64,000 nt of DNA, taken from positions 1,798,001 through 1,862,000 of the forward strand of contig NAKE01000001.1 in NCBI GenBank assembly GCA_008680965.1, in the 5' to 3' direction. Positions within the stretch are counted from its first letter, which is position 1; every line of letters begins with the position of its first letter. Positions 41,502-50,393 of this stretch are shown one piece after another. A model generated the notes under the pieces. The model was not told the origin of the DNA and ran no database searches. It saw only the letters and a program-made list of their open reading frames with translations. Made by a program: the position numbers and the translations under genes. The stretch is from Collinsella aerofaciens (GTDB lineage: Bacteria > Actinomycetota > Coriobacteriia > Coriobacteriales > Coriobacteriaceae).

Positions 41502-42809
41502 ATGAGCAAGACAATAGTTAAGCCCACGCTATCGCTGGGCAACCACATCTATCTGTATCGCCTGCTGCGCGACGCGATTGGGTGCGGCAAGCAAACGTTT
41601 ATGACGCAGGTCGAGGAGGCACTCGCCGCTGGTGACATGGTCGCTTATGACCTGGGCTTTGAGTCCACGCGCGAGCTGCTCGAGGAGCTCGACGACTGCA
41701 TTAAGCTGACTGTCTTTAAGGGCGGTCGCCTGTATGCCACCGTCATCGCCAACGAGGCTTGGGATGCCGCCCTTGCCAAAGGCGAGGACAAGCCCAAAGC
41801 TGCCAAGGGCGCCAAGCAGTCCTACAAAAAGAAAAAGCGCGGCGAGAAGGACCTCAAGGCCGTGCGCCCCAAGCACGTTAAGCGTCCCGAGCCCGAAGCC
41901 ATGGTTGAAGTCGTGCCGGAACCCGAGCCCGAGACAGAGATCGAAGTCGCTATTGAGGTAACGGCAGAAGCCGAAACCGAAATCGCTGCCACGACCGATC
42001 CCGTAGTCATATCCGAGCAGGAAGCCACTGCTGAGCTCAACGAGGCTCCCAAGTCGACAGCCGAAGAAGCCGCTAACCTATCCGAAACGCCTGCGTTCCA
42101 AAACAGCGATGTCTTTGGCAACGAGGCCGAGGACGATCAGTCCGACGAGCCCACAGAACAGGACGCTGCCGAAGCGGCATCGGAGCCCGAGGTACCGCAG
42201 CCTGCCATCTCGCTCACGGTCGTCTATGACCCCGAGAACGCAAACGCCGGCATCACTACCATGGCATCCACGCCCATCGAGGCAAAGCCGAGCGTCGAGA
42301 ACGAGAACGCGACGCAGGTTGAGGTTGAAACTGCAGCTGCAGACGCGCCCGTCACCGTGGAGCCCGCAGATTCCACGATCAAACCGGACTCGACGCCAGA
42401 GCCCGCACCCGTCATCAAGTCCGTGCCCACCTCTGCTTGCGACCAAATTCCCGCACCGGCACCGGCTCCGGCACCCGCAGCAGCCCCAACCCCCGCACCT
42501 GCAGCGCCCGCCATCCCCAAGGACTTCCCCGTCGATTTCACAACCGAGATCTTCTGCCCCGGCCCGCTTCTGCACCAGCTGTCAACCTATCTCCCCTACG
42601 GCGCCGACACCCTCGGCATCGTCGGCGAGTACTACTGGATCGCCCGCGAGCGCGGTACCATCGAGGTCGCGCGAAACCGCGCAAGCTTCCCCCTGCGTTA
42701 CACGCAGGCCGGCGAGCGCCGCGAAGTCACCGTGCGCATCCGCCGCAACACCACCGGCGGTCTCGGAGCCGCCTGGACCATCGATAAAGTCGAGCCTTCT
42801 ACCAAGTAA
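41502..42809 (+). CDS. Unknown protein: two small domains joined by a 250-residue acidic/Pro-Ala linker
   Basis: A 435-residue protein. Residues 1-85 (NHIYLYRLLRDAIGCGKQTF, GFESTRELLEELDDCIKLTV) look like a small helical/winged domain, loosely like OST-HTH/LOTUS domains, followed by a Lys/Arg-rich patch (SYKKKKRGEKDLKAVRPKHV) that could bind nucleic acid. Residues about 115-345 are low-complexity, rich in Glu, Pro, Ala and Thr. The last 90 residues form a compact domain (LLHQLSTYLPYGADTLGIVG, ERREVTVRIRRNTTGG). No signal peptide or membrane helix, so it is probably cytoplasmic. AGAGGAGA precedes the ATG. I cannot name a function; the LOTUS-like suggestion is weak. Confidence 0.6.
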   Translation: MSKTIVKPTLSLGNHIYLYRLLRDAIGCGKQTFMTQVEEALAAGDMVAYDLGFESTRELLEELDDCIKLTVFKGGRLYATVIANEAWDAALAKGEDKPKAAKGAKQSYKKKKRGEKDLKAVRPKHVKRPEPEAMVEVVPEPEPETEIEVAIEVTAEAETEIAATTDPVVISEQEATAELNEAPKSTAEEAANLSETPAFQNSDVFGNEAEDDQSDEPTEQDAAEAASEPEVPQPAISLTVVYDPENANAGITTMASTPIEAKPSVENENATQVEVETAAADAPVTVEPADSTIKPDSTPEPAPVIKSVPTSACDQIPAPAPAPAPAAAPTPAPAAPAIPKDFPVDFTTEIFCPGPLLHQLSTYLPYGADTLGIVGEYYWIARERGTIEVARNRASFPLRYTQAGERREVTVRIRRNTTGGLGAAWTIDKVEPSTK

Positions 42810-42815
42810 CAAAAA

Positions 42816-42844
42816 GGGACGATAACCCTCAAGGTTATCGTCCC
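42816..42844. terminator. Bidirectional terminator between convergent genes
   Basis: GGGACGATAACC (42816-42827) pairs with GGTTATCGTCCC (42833-42844), with A-rich sequence on the left and T-containing sequence on the right. Confidence 0.88.
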
Positions 42845-42870
42845 ATTCTCGTTAGGCCACCTGAGCTCGA

Positions 42871-44550
42871 CTAGTCGCGCGTGAGCTTGCGGTGAATACG
42901 ATGCGGCTGGGCTGCGTCCTCGCCCAGGCGCTCGATGCGGTTGGCCTGATAGGCCTCGAAGTTGCCCTCGAACCAATACCAGTTGCCCGGATTTTCGTCG
43001 GTGCCCTCCCACGCCAGAATGTGCGTGGCGACGCGGTCCAGGAACATACGGTCGTGGCTAATGACCACCGAGCAGCCCGGGAACTCGAGCAGCGCCGCCT
43101 CGAGCGAGGACAGCGTCTCGACGTCGAGGTCGTTCGTGGGCTCGTCGAGGAGCAGCAGGTTGCCGCCCTGCTTGAGCGTAAGCGCCAGGTTCAGACGGTT
43201 GCGCTCGCCACCGGAAAGTACGCCAGCGCGCTTCTGCTGGTCCTGGCCCTTAAAGCCAAAGCTCGCCACATAAGCGCGGCTCGGAACCTCGGTCTCGCCG
43301 ACCATCATGTGGTCCAGGCCGTCCGAGACGACCTCCCATAGGTTCTTATCGGGGTCGATGCCGGAACGGTTCTGGTCGACGTAAGAAATCTTGACGGTCT
43401 CGCCCACCTCGAGCTCGCCCGAAGTCAGCGGCTCCAGACCCACAATCGTCTTGAACAGCGTGGTCTTACCGACGCCGTTGGGGCCGATGACGCCCACGAT
43501 GCCGTTGCGCGGCAGGGTGAACGAAAGGTCGTCGATAAGCACGCGGCCATCGAACTCTTTGTGCAGGTGATGGGCCTCGAGCACCTTGTTGCCCAAACGC
43601 GGGCCCACAGGAATGCGAATGTCAGTCCAGTCGAGCTTCTGGCTTGCGCGGGCCTCGGCCTCCATCTCCTCGTAGCGAGCCAGACGGGCCTTGTTCTTGG
43701 CCTGGCGAGCCTTGGGCGAGCTGCGTACCCACTCGAGCTCGGCCTCCATGCGCTTGGCGAGCTTGGCATCGCGGTTGCCCTGCGCCTCGATACGGGCAGC
43801 CTTGGTCTCCAGATACGTGGAGTAGTTGCCCTTGTAGGGATAAAGGTGGCCGCGGTCGACCTCGCAGATCCACTCGGCAACGTTATCCAGGAAGTAGCGA
43901 TCGTGCGTGACGGCAAGCACCGCGCCCTGGTAGTTGTGCAGGAAGTGCTCGAGCCACAGGATCGACTCGGCGTCCAGGTGGTTCGTGGGCTCGTCGAGCA
44001 GCAGCAGGTCGGGAGCCTCGAGCAGCAGCTTGCACAGGGCCACACGGCGGCGCTCGCCGCCAGAGAGCACGTTGACCGGCATGTCGGAATCGGGCAGCTG
44101 CAGGGCGTCCATGGCCTGGCCGAGCTTGGAATCGATATCCCAGCCGTCGGCGGCGTCAATCTCGTCCTGGAGCTTTCCCATCTCGGCCATGAGGGCGTCC
44201 ATGTCGCAGTCCGGATCACACATCTCCTCGCCGATCTTGTTGAAGCGATCGACCTTGGCGATCATGTCGCCAAACGCCATGCGCACGTTCTCGATGACGG
44301 TCTTGTCGTCGTCAAGCGGCGGCTCCTGCTGCAGGATGCCCACGGTGTAGCCGGGGGTAAGCCTGGCATCGCCGTTGGAGACCTCCTCGATGCCGGCCAT
44401 GATCTTGAGCAGGGTCGACTTGCCCATACCGTTGGGGCCCACGACGCCGATCTTGGCACCGGGGTAGAAGCTCAGGGTCACGTCGTCAAGGATTACCTTG
44501 TCGCCATGGGCCTTGCGAGCCTGATACATCTGGTAGATAAACTCCGCCAT
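42871..44550 (-). CDS. ettA: Energy-dependent translational throttle protein EttA (ABC-F)
   Basis: A 559-residue ABC-F ATPase with two nucleotide-binding domains and no membrane part. It opens EFIYQMYQARKAHGDKVILD; Walker A sites are VVGPNGMGKSTLLKIMAG and VIGPNGVGKTTLFKTIVG, with signatures VLSGGERRRVALC and VLSGGERNRLNLA and the EttA-typical arm and P-site tether between the domains. EttA binds the ribosomal E site and restrains translation when ATP is low. Length and motif match EttA closely. Confidence 0.93.
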   Translation of the reverse strand: MAEFIYQMYQARKAHGDKVILDDVTLSFYPGAKIGVVGPNGMGKSTLLKIMAGIEEVSNGDARLTPGYTVGILQQEPPLDDDKTVIENVRMAFGDMIAKVDRFNKIGEEMCDPDCDMDALMAEMGKLQDEIDAADGWDIDSKLGQAMDALQLPDSDMPVNVLSGGERRRVALCKLLLEAPDLLLLDEPTNHLDAESILWLEHFLHNYQGAVLAVTHDRYFLDNVAEWICEVDRGHLYPYKGNYSTYLETKAARIEAQGNRDAKLAKRMEAELEWVRSSPKARQAKNKARLARYEEMEAEARASQKLDWTDIRIPVGPRLGNKVLEAHHLHKEFDGRVLIDDLSFTLPRNGIVGVIGPNGVGKTTLFKTIVGLEPLTSGELEVGETVKISYVDQNRSGIDPDKNLWEVVSDGLDHMMVGETEVPSRAYVASFGFKGQDQQKRAGVLSGGERNRLNLALTLKQGGNLLLLDEPTNDLDVETLSSLEAALLEFPGCSVVISHDRMFLDRVATHILAWEGTDENPGNWYWFEGNFEAYQANRIERLGEDAAQPHRIHRKLTRD

Positions 44551-44646
44551 TTGTCTGTTTTATCCTTTCTACCTGTTGTTTCCCTATTCTTGATTCGCTT
44601 TAGTGGAAACGAAATGAGAAAACTAGCTCTGAAACGTAACGAAAAA

Positions 44647-44668
44647 GGGGCATGGTTGCCCATACCCC
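44647..44668 (-). terminator. Terminator of the sdpR-sdpI-like unit
   Basis: GGGGCATGG (44647-44655) pairs with CCATACCCC (44660-44668); on the minus strand it is followed by TTTTTC. A second small hairpin (CTGGG/CCCAG) lies just upstream at about 44679-44696. Confidence 0.8.
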
Positions 44669-44734
44669 CTAATACTACCTGGGAAAAATCCCCCAGAACA
44701 TACCATGAACTGCGTACGCTAGTTTTCCGCAACC

Positions 44735-45439
44735 TTAACGAACAGCCCGCTGAGATTTGCGCCACAGCAGATACGAGTAGACGTAGACGGCTCCGACCGA
44801 ACCAAACGCCAGAACCGCAATCACCGCGGCGACGACTTCATTCGAAAGCACAGCACCTGCCACGCCCATCGCAATCAGGCCAACACCCAGCACCATAAAG
44901 CAGGCACCGCCAAAGCGCTGCGTACGGCGCCAGTTCTCGGGATCGGCAAGCGCCCAAGGCGTCTTGATACCGAGCGTATAGTTCTGCTTCACACGCGGCA
45001 AGTAGTTGCCTACGCCGATGAACAGCAAACCGATAGCACCGGAAATCAGCACGTTGACCGAACCGACCGCCGGCACCACGCCCCAGACCGTAAGCTCTCC
45101 CAGCCAGCTTACGGCACACATGAACAAGGTAAAGGCGATTACGAAGCCCTGATAGAGCTTGCCCGAAGTTCGATATGCCTCACCTTTAGGATCGATGCGC
45201 GGCACCACGCAGAACATTGCAAGAAGTGCCAGAGGCAGCACGCCGAGCGCGGAGGCCATCCAGCTAGGGCCCCAACCGTCGACGGCGCCGTTCGCTCCCC
45301 AGTGCGTGGGAATCTGCGCAGGCAAGCTCGGCATCACCATGAGGTGCGCTACGACATTGGCGACGCACAGAGCAACCAGCGCAATCCACACGCGCGACGA
45401 TACCCCCGTGGGGTGAATGCCCTTGTTTTCGTTATTCAT
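44735..45439 (-). CDS. SdpI-family membrane protein (immunity-type)
   Basis: A 234-residue membrane protein with six hydrophobic helices. The N-terminal DUF1648-like part contains LPAQIPTHWGANGAVDGWG and the C-terminal SdpI-like part contains NYTLGIKTPWALADPENWRR, both diagnostic. In Bacillus subtilis SdpI gives immunity to the SdpC toxin and also signals to the repressor SdpR. Here it overlaps the ArsR-type gene by eight bases, the same arrangement as sdpRI, but no sdpC-like toxin gene is visible in the window. Confidence 0.85.
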   Translation of the reverse strand: MNNENKGIHPTGVSSRVWIALVALCVANVVAHLMVMPSLPAQIPTHWGANGAVDGWGPSWMASALGVLPLALLAMFCVVPRIDPKGEAYRTSGKLYQGFVIAFTLFMCAVSWLGELTVWGVVPAVGSVNVLISGAIGLLFIGVGNYLPRVKQNYTLGIKTPWALADPENWRRTQRFGGACFMVLGVGLIAMGVAGAVLSNEVVAAVIAVLAFGSVGAVYVYSYLLWRKSQRAVR

Positions 45440-45710
45440 CCTTATCACCTTCCGTGTTTGTAAAGCCCATAAACCAGCCAATTAAATCCTGCATGACGGT
45501 GGTGTTTAAGCTGTATACGATGTTTTGGCCATGGCGCTCGTCGGTCACCAACCCGGCGTTTTTGAGCGTCGCCAAGTGATGGCTCAGCGATGGCTTACTG
45601 ATATCGAAATGCTCGGCAAGCTCCCCCGCCGTGCAATTGCCCTCGCGCAGCAACTCCAAAATGCGCCGTCGCGTTGGATCGGCAAGCGCCTTAAAACCCT
45701 CTCCCGGCAT
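45432..45710 (-). CDS. ArsR-family repressor, SdpR-like
   Basis: A 92-residue ArsR/SmtB-type winged helix protein: FKALADPTRRRILELLREGN, then GELAEHFDISKPSLSHHLAT and LKNAGLVTDERHGQNIVYSL. No metal-binding cysteines of the CxC type are present, which fits SdpR-like autorepressors rather than metal sensors. ATG 45710 has AGGAGG upstream. Its promoter (45745-45773) contains matching inverted repeats, so autoregulation is likely. Confidence 0.87.
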   Translation of the reverse strand: MPGEGFKALADPTRRRILELLREGNCTAGELAEHFDISKPSLSHHLATLKNAGLVTDERHGQNIVYSLNTTVMQDLIGWFMGFTNTEGDKDE

Positions 45711-45744
45711 AGGACCTCCTCTCAGCATTTCGTTCGACGCGCAC

Positions 45745-45782
45745 ACTATACTCGATATTTAGATGTTTGTCTAACTATCTAA
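45745..45782 (-). promoter_or_regulatory. Promoter and operator of the sdpR-like gene
   Basis: On the minus strand TAGACA (45768-45773) and TATAGT (45745-45750) are spaced 17 bases. TTAGAT (45759-45764) and ATCTAA (45777-45782) form an inverted repeat over the -35 region, and TTAGA/TCTAA (45759-45763, 45770-45774) a second one, typical of ArsR-type operators. Confidence 0.65.
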
Positions 45783-45889
45783 TCGCAATGCTTCAATCCA
45801 CATCAAAGCAAACGCCATCGCAACCTATGGGCGATTACCTATAATGACGATAGCTAAAACACGATTCGCTTCCCCATCGGAGGATGTCT

Positions 45890-46684
45890 ATGGCCGAAAC
45901 CGCTGCCGCTCTCGTCGAGACGCGCGATACCAAGCTCGAAATCATCATGGGCCGCGAGGCGCTCGACAAACTCGCCGCCGCCACGGTGCTGGTGCTCGGC
46001 TGCGGAGGCGTGGGCTCCAACTGCTGCGAGGCACTCGCCCGCGGCGGCATCGGTCATTTCGTCATTCTGGACAAGGACATCATCGCGCCCAGCAATATCA
46101 ATCGCCAGGCCATCGCCTTTCACAGCACCGTCGGCAAGCGCAAAGTGGACGTGATGGATGCCATGATCCGCGATATCAATCCCGCCGCCACCGTTATCAA
46201 ACGCACCGAATACCTGCTGAGCGACAACATCGACGAGTTCTTCGCGAGCGTTTTGGAGCAGACGGACGGCAAGCTCGACTACGTCGTCGACGCCATCGAC
46301 ACCATCTCGGCCAAGCTCACCATTGCCAAATATGCTCAGGACCACGACATTCGTTTGGTTAGCTCCATGGGCGGGGCCAACAAGCTCCATCCCGAGTGCC
46401 TCCACTTTGCCGACATCTTCGATACGGTACGTGACCCCATGAGCCGCATCATGCGCAAAGAATGTAAGAAGCGCGGAATCAAGAGCCTACATGTACTGTT
46501 TAGCTGCGAGGAATCGGTTAAGACACAGCCCCGCGATCCTTCCAACATCCACGAGCGTACCGAGCTCGGAACCGCCAGCTTTATGCCGCCCATCATGGGT
46601 CAGATGATTGCCGGCGAGGTTATCCGCCAGATCAGCGGCCGCGGCACCGAACGTGTACGCTCCGATGGCCAGCGCCTGGACTAG
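45890..46684 (+). CDS. tcdA: tRNA threonylcarbamoyladenosine dehydratase
   Basis: A 264-residue ThiF/E1-like enzyme that cyclises the t6A modification of tRNA using ATP. The nucleotide-binding loop VLVLGCGGVGSNCCEALARG is at about residues 32-51, with IAPSNINRQ and later YVVDAIDTISAKL and LVSSMGGANKLHPE typical of TcdA/CsdL. ATG 45890 lies six bases after GGAGG; ATG 45884 touches it. The TatD gene follows after 14 bases, so both may be one transcript. Confidence 0.9.
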   Translation: MAETAAALVETRDTKLEIIMGREALDKLAAATVLVLGCGGVGSNCCEALARGGIGHFVILDKDIIAPSNINRQAIAFHSTVGKRKVDVMDAMIRDINPAATVIKRTEYLLSDNIDEFFASVLEQTDGKLDYVVDAIDTISAKLTIAKYAQDHDIRLVSSMGGANKLHPECLHFADIFDTVRDPMSRIMRKECKKRGIKSLHVLFSCEESVKTQPRDPSNIHERTELGTASFMPPIMGQMIAGEVIRQISGRGTERVRSDGQRLD

Positions 46685-46698
46685 CGGAGCGCGCCGAG

Positions 46699-47481
46699 AT
46701 GGAGCCCCAGTTATTTGATGCACACTGCCATCTTGATTTAATGGCTCACCCGGACGCCGTTGCCGATGAGGCAACGGCGCTGGGCTTGGCTCTATTTGAT
46801 TGCGGCGTCGATCCACGCGACTTCGCTAGCGCACATGGGCGAGCCCGTCGCCTTCCCACTGTCATCAAGGGCATCGGCCTCCATCCCTGGTGGCTCGCCG
46901 ACGAGCGATGCGGCAACACAGAAATTAACCTACTCTGCCAAATTGCCGCGCAAGAGCGTTTTGTTGGCGAAGTCGGGCTCGACTTTTCCGCTCGTTTTGC
47001 CGGAAGTGAGCCGCTACAAATACAGGCATTTGACCGGCTCTGCGATACACTCGTGCAGCATCCTCTTACCGGGCGCGTGATATCAATTCACGCCGTTCGT
47101 TCGGCGGGAACCGTACTGGACGTCCTCGAATCGCATGGATTACTCATCCCAAACTCCGACTCCCCCGTTATCATCTTCCACTGGTTTAGCGGCACTTCGG
47201 ACGAACTCGTCCGCGCGCGTAATGCAGGCTGCTATTTTTCCGTCAACGAACGCATGCTCGCCACCAAGCGCGGTCGCGAATACGCACGACAGATTCCACT
47301 CGACCGTCTACTGCTCGAGACCGATGCGCCGGCCGAGCCAAACACAGAAACAAGCGCGCAATCGCTCATCAGATCGCTCACAAGGACCTCAGAACGCATC
47401 GCCTCGCTCAAAAAATGTGACATAAAGCGCATCGAATCGGCAGTTTTAGCAAATGCGCGCTCTGTTTTTGACCTTCGCTAA
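46699..47481 (+). CDS. TatD-family metal-dependent hydrolase
   Basis: A 260-residue TatD-type DNase with a TIM-barrel metal site: LFDAHCHLDL (HxH), GEVGLDFSARF (Glu), VISIHAVRSAG (His), IIFHWFSGT (His) and LLLETDAP (Asp). TatD proteins are 3'-5' exonucleases or deoxyribonucleases linked to DNA repair and RNA quality control. The 14-base gap from tcdA suggests co-transcription. Confidence 0.87.
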   Translation: MEPQLFDAHCHLDLMAHPDAVADEATALGLALFDCGVDPRDFASAHGRARRLPTVIKGIGLHPWWLADERCGNTEINLLCQIAAQERFVGEVGLDFSARFAGSEPLQIQAFDRLCDTLVQHPLTGRVISIHAVRSAGTVLDVLESHGLLIPNSDSPVIIFHWFSGTSDELVRARNAGCYFSVNERMLATKRGREYARQIPLDRLLLETDAPAEPNTETSAQSLIRSLTRTSERIASLKKCDIKRIESAVLANARSVFDLR

Positions 47482-47560
47482 CCCCTGTGGGCAAAAATGC
47501 CAAGGGACATGCGAATCGCACAACGCAGTCCCTATTGGAAGGCGGTACAGTTCGGCGGCA

Positions 47561-48418
47561 TTACACCAATTCGTGCATGAGATCACGGTTGCGTGTATAC
47601 AATTCGTCAAAGATATGACGGCGCGACGCATATAGCTTGTGGGCAGTCATATCGGGCACGATTGTTTGCGCAACGCCAAGGACTCGGGCGAGTTCATCCC
47701 ATGATGCATAGGCGCCACCTGCGAGAGCTGCCATGATGGCATCACCGAAGCATGCGCCCACCGCAACCTTGGCAACCGAGACCTCGCGCCCGCATACGTC
47801 GGCGATAGCCTGCATCCAAACTGGATTCTTGGTTCCACCTCCGACAAGCATAATGCGCCCAATTGGCAGTCCATGCTCTCGCTCGATAATGTCGACATGG
47901 GATGCAACGGTATACGCGACGCCTTCCAAGGCGGCGCGAACCATATGGGCTCGTGTATGCCTTCCGGTCAGGCCAAAGAAGACGCCACGCGCCTCGGGAT
48001 CGTTGAGCGGAGTACGCTCCCCCGCAAAGTACGGCAGGCACAGGAGCCCATCGGCACCCGGCGCCACATCGGCGGCATCATGCGCCATAACCGAATATGC
48101 ATCGGGGCCACCGTGGCCCTCGGCCTCTACGGCGTCGCGATACAGCTCTTGGCGCAGCCACGATGTGAGTGCACCCGCTGTATTGGTCCCCGCGCAGATC
48201 CCGTAAGTTCCGGGAATGATAAACGTCCCTGGCCACAGGCGAGCATCATCGACCATATGATCAGCTAAGTAGATGAAATACGCCGTGCTCCCCAACTGAA
48301 CCATCATATCGCCGGGACGGAATACACCCGTCGAAATGGCCTCGGCACCAGAGTCGCCCGTTCCCACCAAGACAGGTGTCCCTGCCACGAGCCCCGTCGC
48401 CTCAGCCGCACGCTGCGA
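47561..48418 (-). pseudogene. FGGY carbohydrate kinase, 3' half only
   Basis: Only the C-terminal ATPase half (about 275 residues) of an FGGY sugar kinase is present. It starts abruptly at AAEATGLVAGTPVLVGTGDS and continues with QLGSTAYFIYL, LPYFAGERTPLNDPEARGVF and IMLVGGGTKNPVWMQAIADV, all normal for the family. The N-terminal ~230-250 residues with the sugar-binding domain are absent; a TGA closes the frame a few codons further upstream (about 48431-48433). Upstream sequence instead belongs to btpA in another frame. A deletion is the simplest cause, so this is a broken gene. Confidence 0.85.
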
Positions 48419-49041
48419 CGCTCGCGGACCTCATCGGCAAGCTCGCCCGAAGCGCCACGACCGGCAGCCGAACCGCCGATGACCATCGCATCCGGTAGGC
48501 AATTAAAGAGAAGTGAATCGGCAATGTCCGCAGTCGTGCGGTCGTTGAGATAAACCTCCCCCTCGCTCGTGATGAAGTGAAAAAGCTTGAGGTCGTCCAG
48601 GCGCAGCGCCGCCTTGCGACGCATGGTGTGAGCGAAATCTCGGTTAATCAGCCCGAGATCACCGGCCCAGGCACCGCAAAAATTGCAACGCGTGAACTGC
48701 GCGTCGACGGCAGCGCACAGCTCGATTGTGGCATCACCATCGTAAATAGCTTCAGCTCCCCAAGGAGTCGACAAATCATGGGATAGAGCCCCGATTACAT
48801 AGCCCATCGATGCAAGAGTTGAGGGAGAAACATGCTGCTCATAGGGCATCGAGAGCTCATTGGTAATCAAAATGCCATCGACACCGCCCTGCTGCAACGC
48901 CTCGAGATCGCGCTTGGCGGCTTCCACGACCTGCGACACGCTTCCGCCCGGGTAATACAGTGGATCGCCCGGCAGAGGACGCAGGTGCAGCATTCCAATA
49001 ACCGGCTTTTCGGTCTTGAACATCGAGGTTAGAAACGACAT
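48304..49041 (-). pseudogene. BtpA/SgcQ-family protein, truncated and frame-fused
   Basis: A BtpA/SgcQ-like TIM-barrel protein: KPVIGMLHLRPLPGDPLYYP, GGVDGILITNELSMPY, TRCNFCGAWAGDLGLI and DAMVIGGSAAGRGASGELAD are as expected. After ADEVRER (about residue 209, near base 48417) the frame enters the FGGY kinase DNA out of frame and adds about 36 unrelated basic residues before a stop at 48304. The last ~55 family residues are missing. ATG 49041 has AGAAGGAG upstream. The family's function is unclear; members occur with sugar kinases in carbohydrate operons. Confidence 0.85.
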
Positions 49042-49074
49042 AACGTGCTCCTTCTTAGGGTCATTGCAGGGACG

Positions 49075-49503
49075 TTACTCCCCCAGCACCTCGACGTACA
49101 CTTTTCGCTTCTGCGGACCGTCAAACTCCGCAAGATAGATGTTCTGGGCACCTCCGCACACGATGTGGCCATCTTGGACGGGAAAGAAGCAACTGTTTCC
49201 ACAAATCATGCTCTTGATATGCCCACAGGAGTTGTTACCGGTGGCTCCATAGCTCGGCAGGAAGTGTGCATGCGCATAGGGGGCATCGAGTGGGGCGATG
49301 CGATCAAGCGTCTCCATAAGATCCGTCTCCACGCAGGGCAGTCCCTCGTTTACCACGATTCCACAGGTCGTATGCGACAAAATAATCGCTGCCAAGCCAT
49401 TGGTCACCGAGCTGCGTTCGATGGCAGCGTGCACATCTTCGGTAATATCGATGAACTGGTCCGGAGCAGTCGATAGATAGCTCAATGTCTCGAGCGTCAC
49501 CAT
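49075..49503 (-). CDS. YjbQ family protein (UPF0047)
   Basis: A 142-residue YjbQ/UPF0047 protein. The conserved metal-site histidines are in IILSHTTCGIVVNEG and DAPYAHAHFLPSYGATGNNSC-like sequence (about residues 42-92). The family has been linked to weak thiamine phosphate synthase activity, with no firm role. It follows the amidohydrolase stop by two bases (TAAACATG), so it is translated from the operon message. Confidence 0.85.
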   Translation of the reverse strand: MVTLETLSYLSTAPDQFIDITEDVHAAIERSSVTNGLAAIILSHTTCGIVVNEGLPCVETDLMETLDRIAPLDAPYAHAHFLPSYGATGNNSCGHIKSMICGNSCFFPVQDGHIVCGGAQNIYLAEFDGPQKRKVYVEVLGE

Positions 49504-49505
49504 GT

Positions 49506-50366
49506 TTACTCATCCCCTTCAAGAAAACGCAGGGCATTACCCCAGTAGAGCCTTTCTCGCGCATCATCGCGCATGAGCACGGTATCGAGCGCCCGCTTGA
49601 GTTTGAATGCACGGAAACGCGGCGTATTGCTGGCGAACATCACTTGATGCGATAGCGCGCGCTCATACCACAGCGGCCCCATATCGACCGTGAAAAGGCG
49701 CTGCATCATCTCCTCGGGCGAATCGATGTAAGTGATAGAGGTGTCCGTGTAGCAGTTGGGATACTTGAGCAGCATCGCCACGGTCTCGCGCACCCAGGGC
49801 CAGCCAAAGTGGGTCAAACTAAAGCGCACATTTGGATGCGTTGCGATTGTGTGCTCAAATGCAAGCGGGTTACTGCGCGAGAGCTCTGCGCCCGGCTCCC
49901 AAGACATACCGGCATGGAAAACCACCGGCTTGTTATAGCGCTCGCACAGCTCATAAAGCGGCTCGGCCACAGCATCATCGGGGGCAAAACCCTGCTTTGC
50001 CGGATGCAGGCAAAGCCCCTTTGCCCCCAACTCGGTAAAGGCGCGCTCCAATTCGCCTGCGGCACCGTTCACCTGCGGATCTACGCTCGCAAATCCCCAC
50101 AGACGATCGGGATGCGCGGCAACCAGCATGGCAATCTGGTCATTGGTGCCAAAATGCCCTCCGCATGCCGTGGTTACATCGAGCGGCATGAGCACACTCT
50201 TCTGCACATCGCAGACGTCCATCTCGACTTGAAGCTCATCCCAATCCATGGGGCCCATATGCCCCATACCAAATTCTCGTGACCAAAAACCGAATCCATC
50301 AGGCTCATCACCCGGCGTACAGATCTCGCCGTAGAGCATAGGATGGACCAACATGTCGATAACCAT
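49506..50366 (-). CDS. Amidohydrolase (PF04909 type) with altered metal ligands
   Basis: A 286-residue TIM-barrel amidohydrolase-2 protein. It begins VIDMLVHPMLYGE where active relatives read IDxHxH, so the first histidine is Leu. Later KPVVFHAGMSWEPG and RFSLTHFGWPWV keep their histidines, but the usual C-terminal GSDxP is ASNTP (Asn for Asp). Metal binding is therefore doubtful or of a different kind; a decarboxylase- or lactonase-like reaction could still occur. ATG 50366 has AAAGGAG upstream. It is inside the fructoselysine-like operon. Confidence 0.8.
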   Translation of the reverse strand: MVIDMLVHPMLYGEICTPGDEPDGFGFWSREFGMGHMGPMDWDELQVEMDVCDVQKSVLMPLDVTTACGGHFGTNDQIAMLVAAHPDRLWGFASVDPQVNGAAGELERAFTELGAKGLCLHPAKQGFAPDDAVAEPLYELCERYNKPVVFHAGMSWEPGAELSRSNPLAFEHTIATHPNVRFSLTHFGWPWVRETVAMLLKYPNCYTDTSITYIDSPEEMMQRLFTVDMGPLWYERALSHQVMFASNTPRFRAFKLKRALDTVLMRDDARERLYWGNALRFLEGDE

Positions 50367-50393
50367 TTCGTACTCCTTTCCAGGCATTTGACC

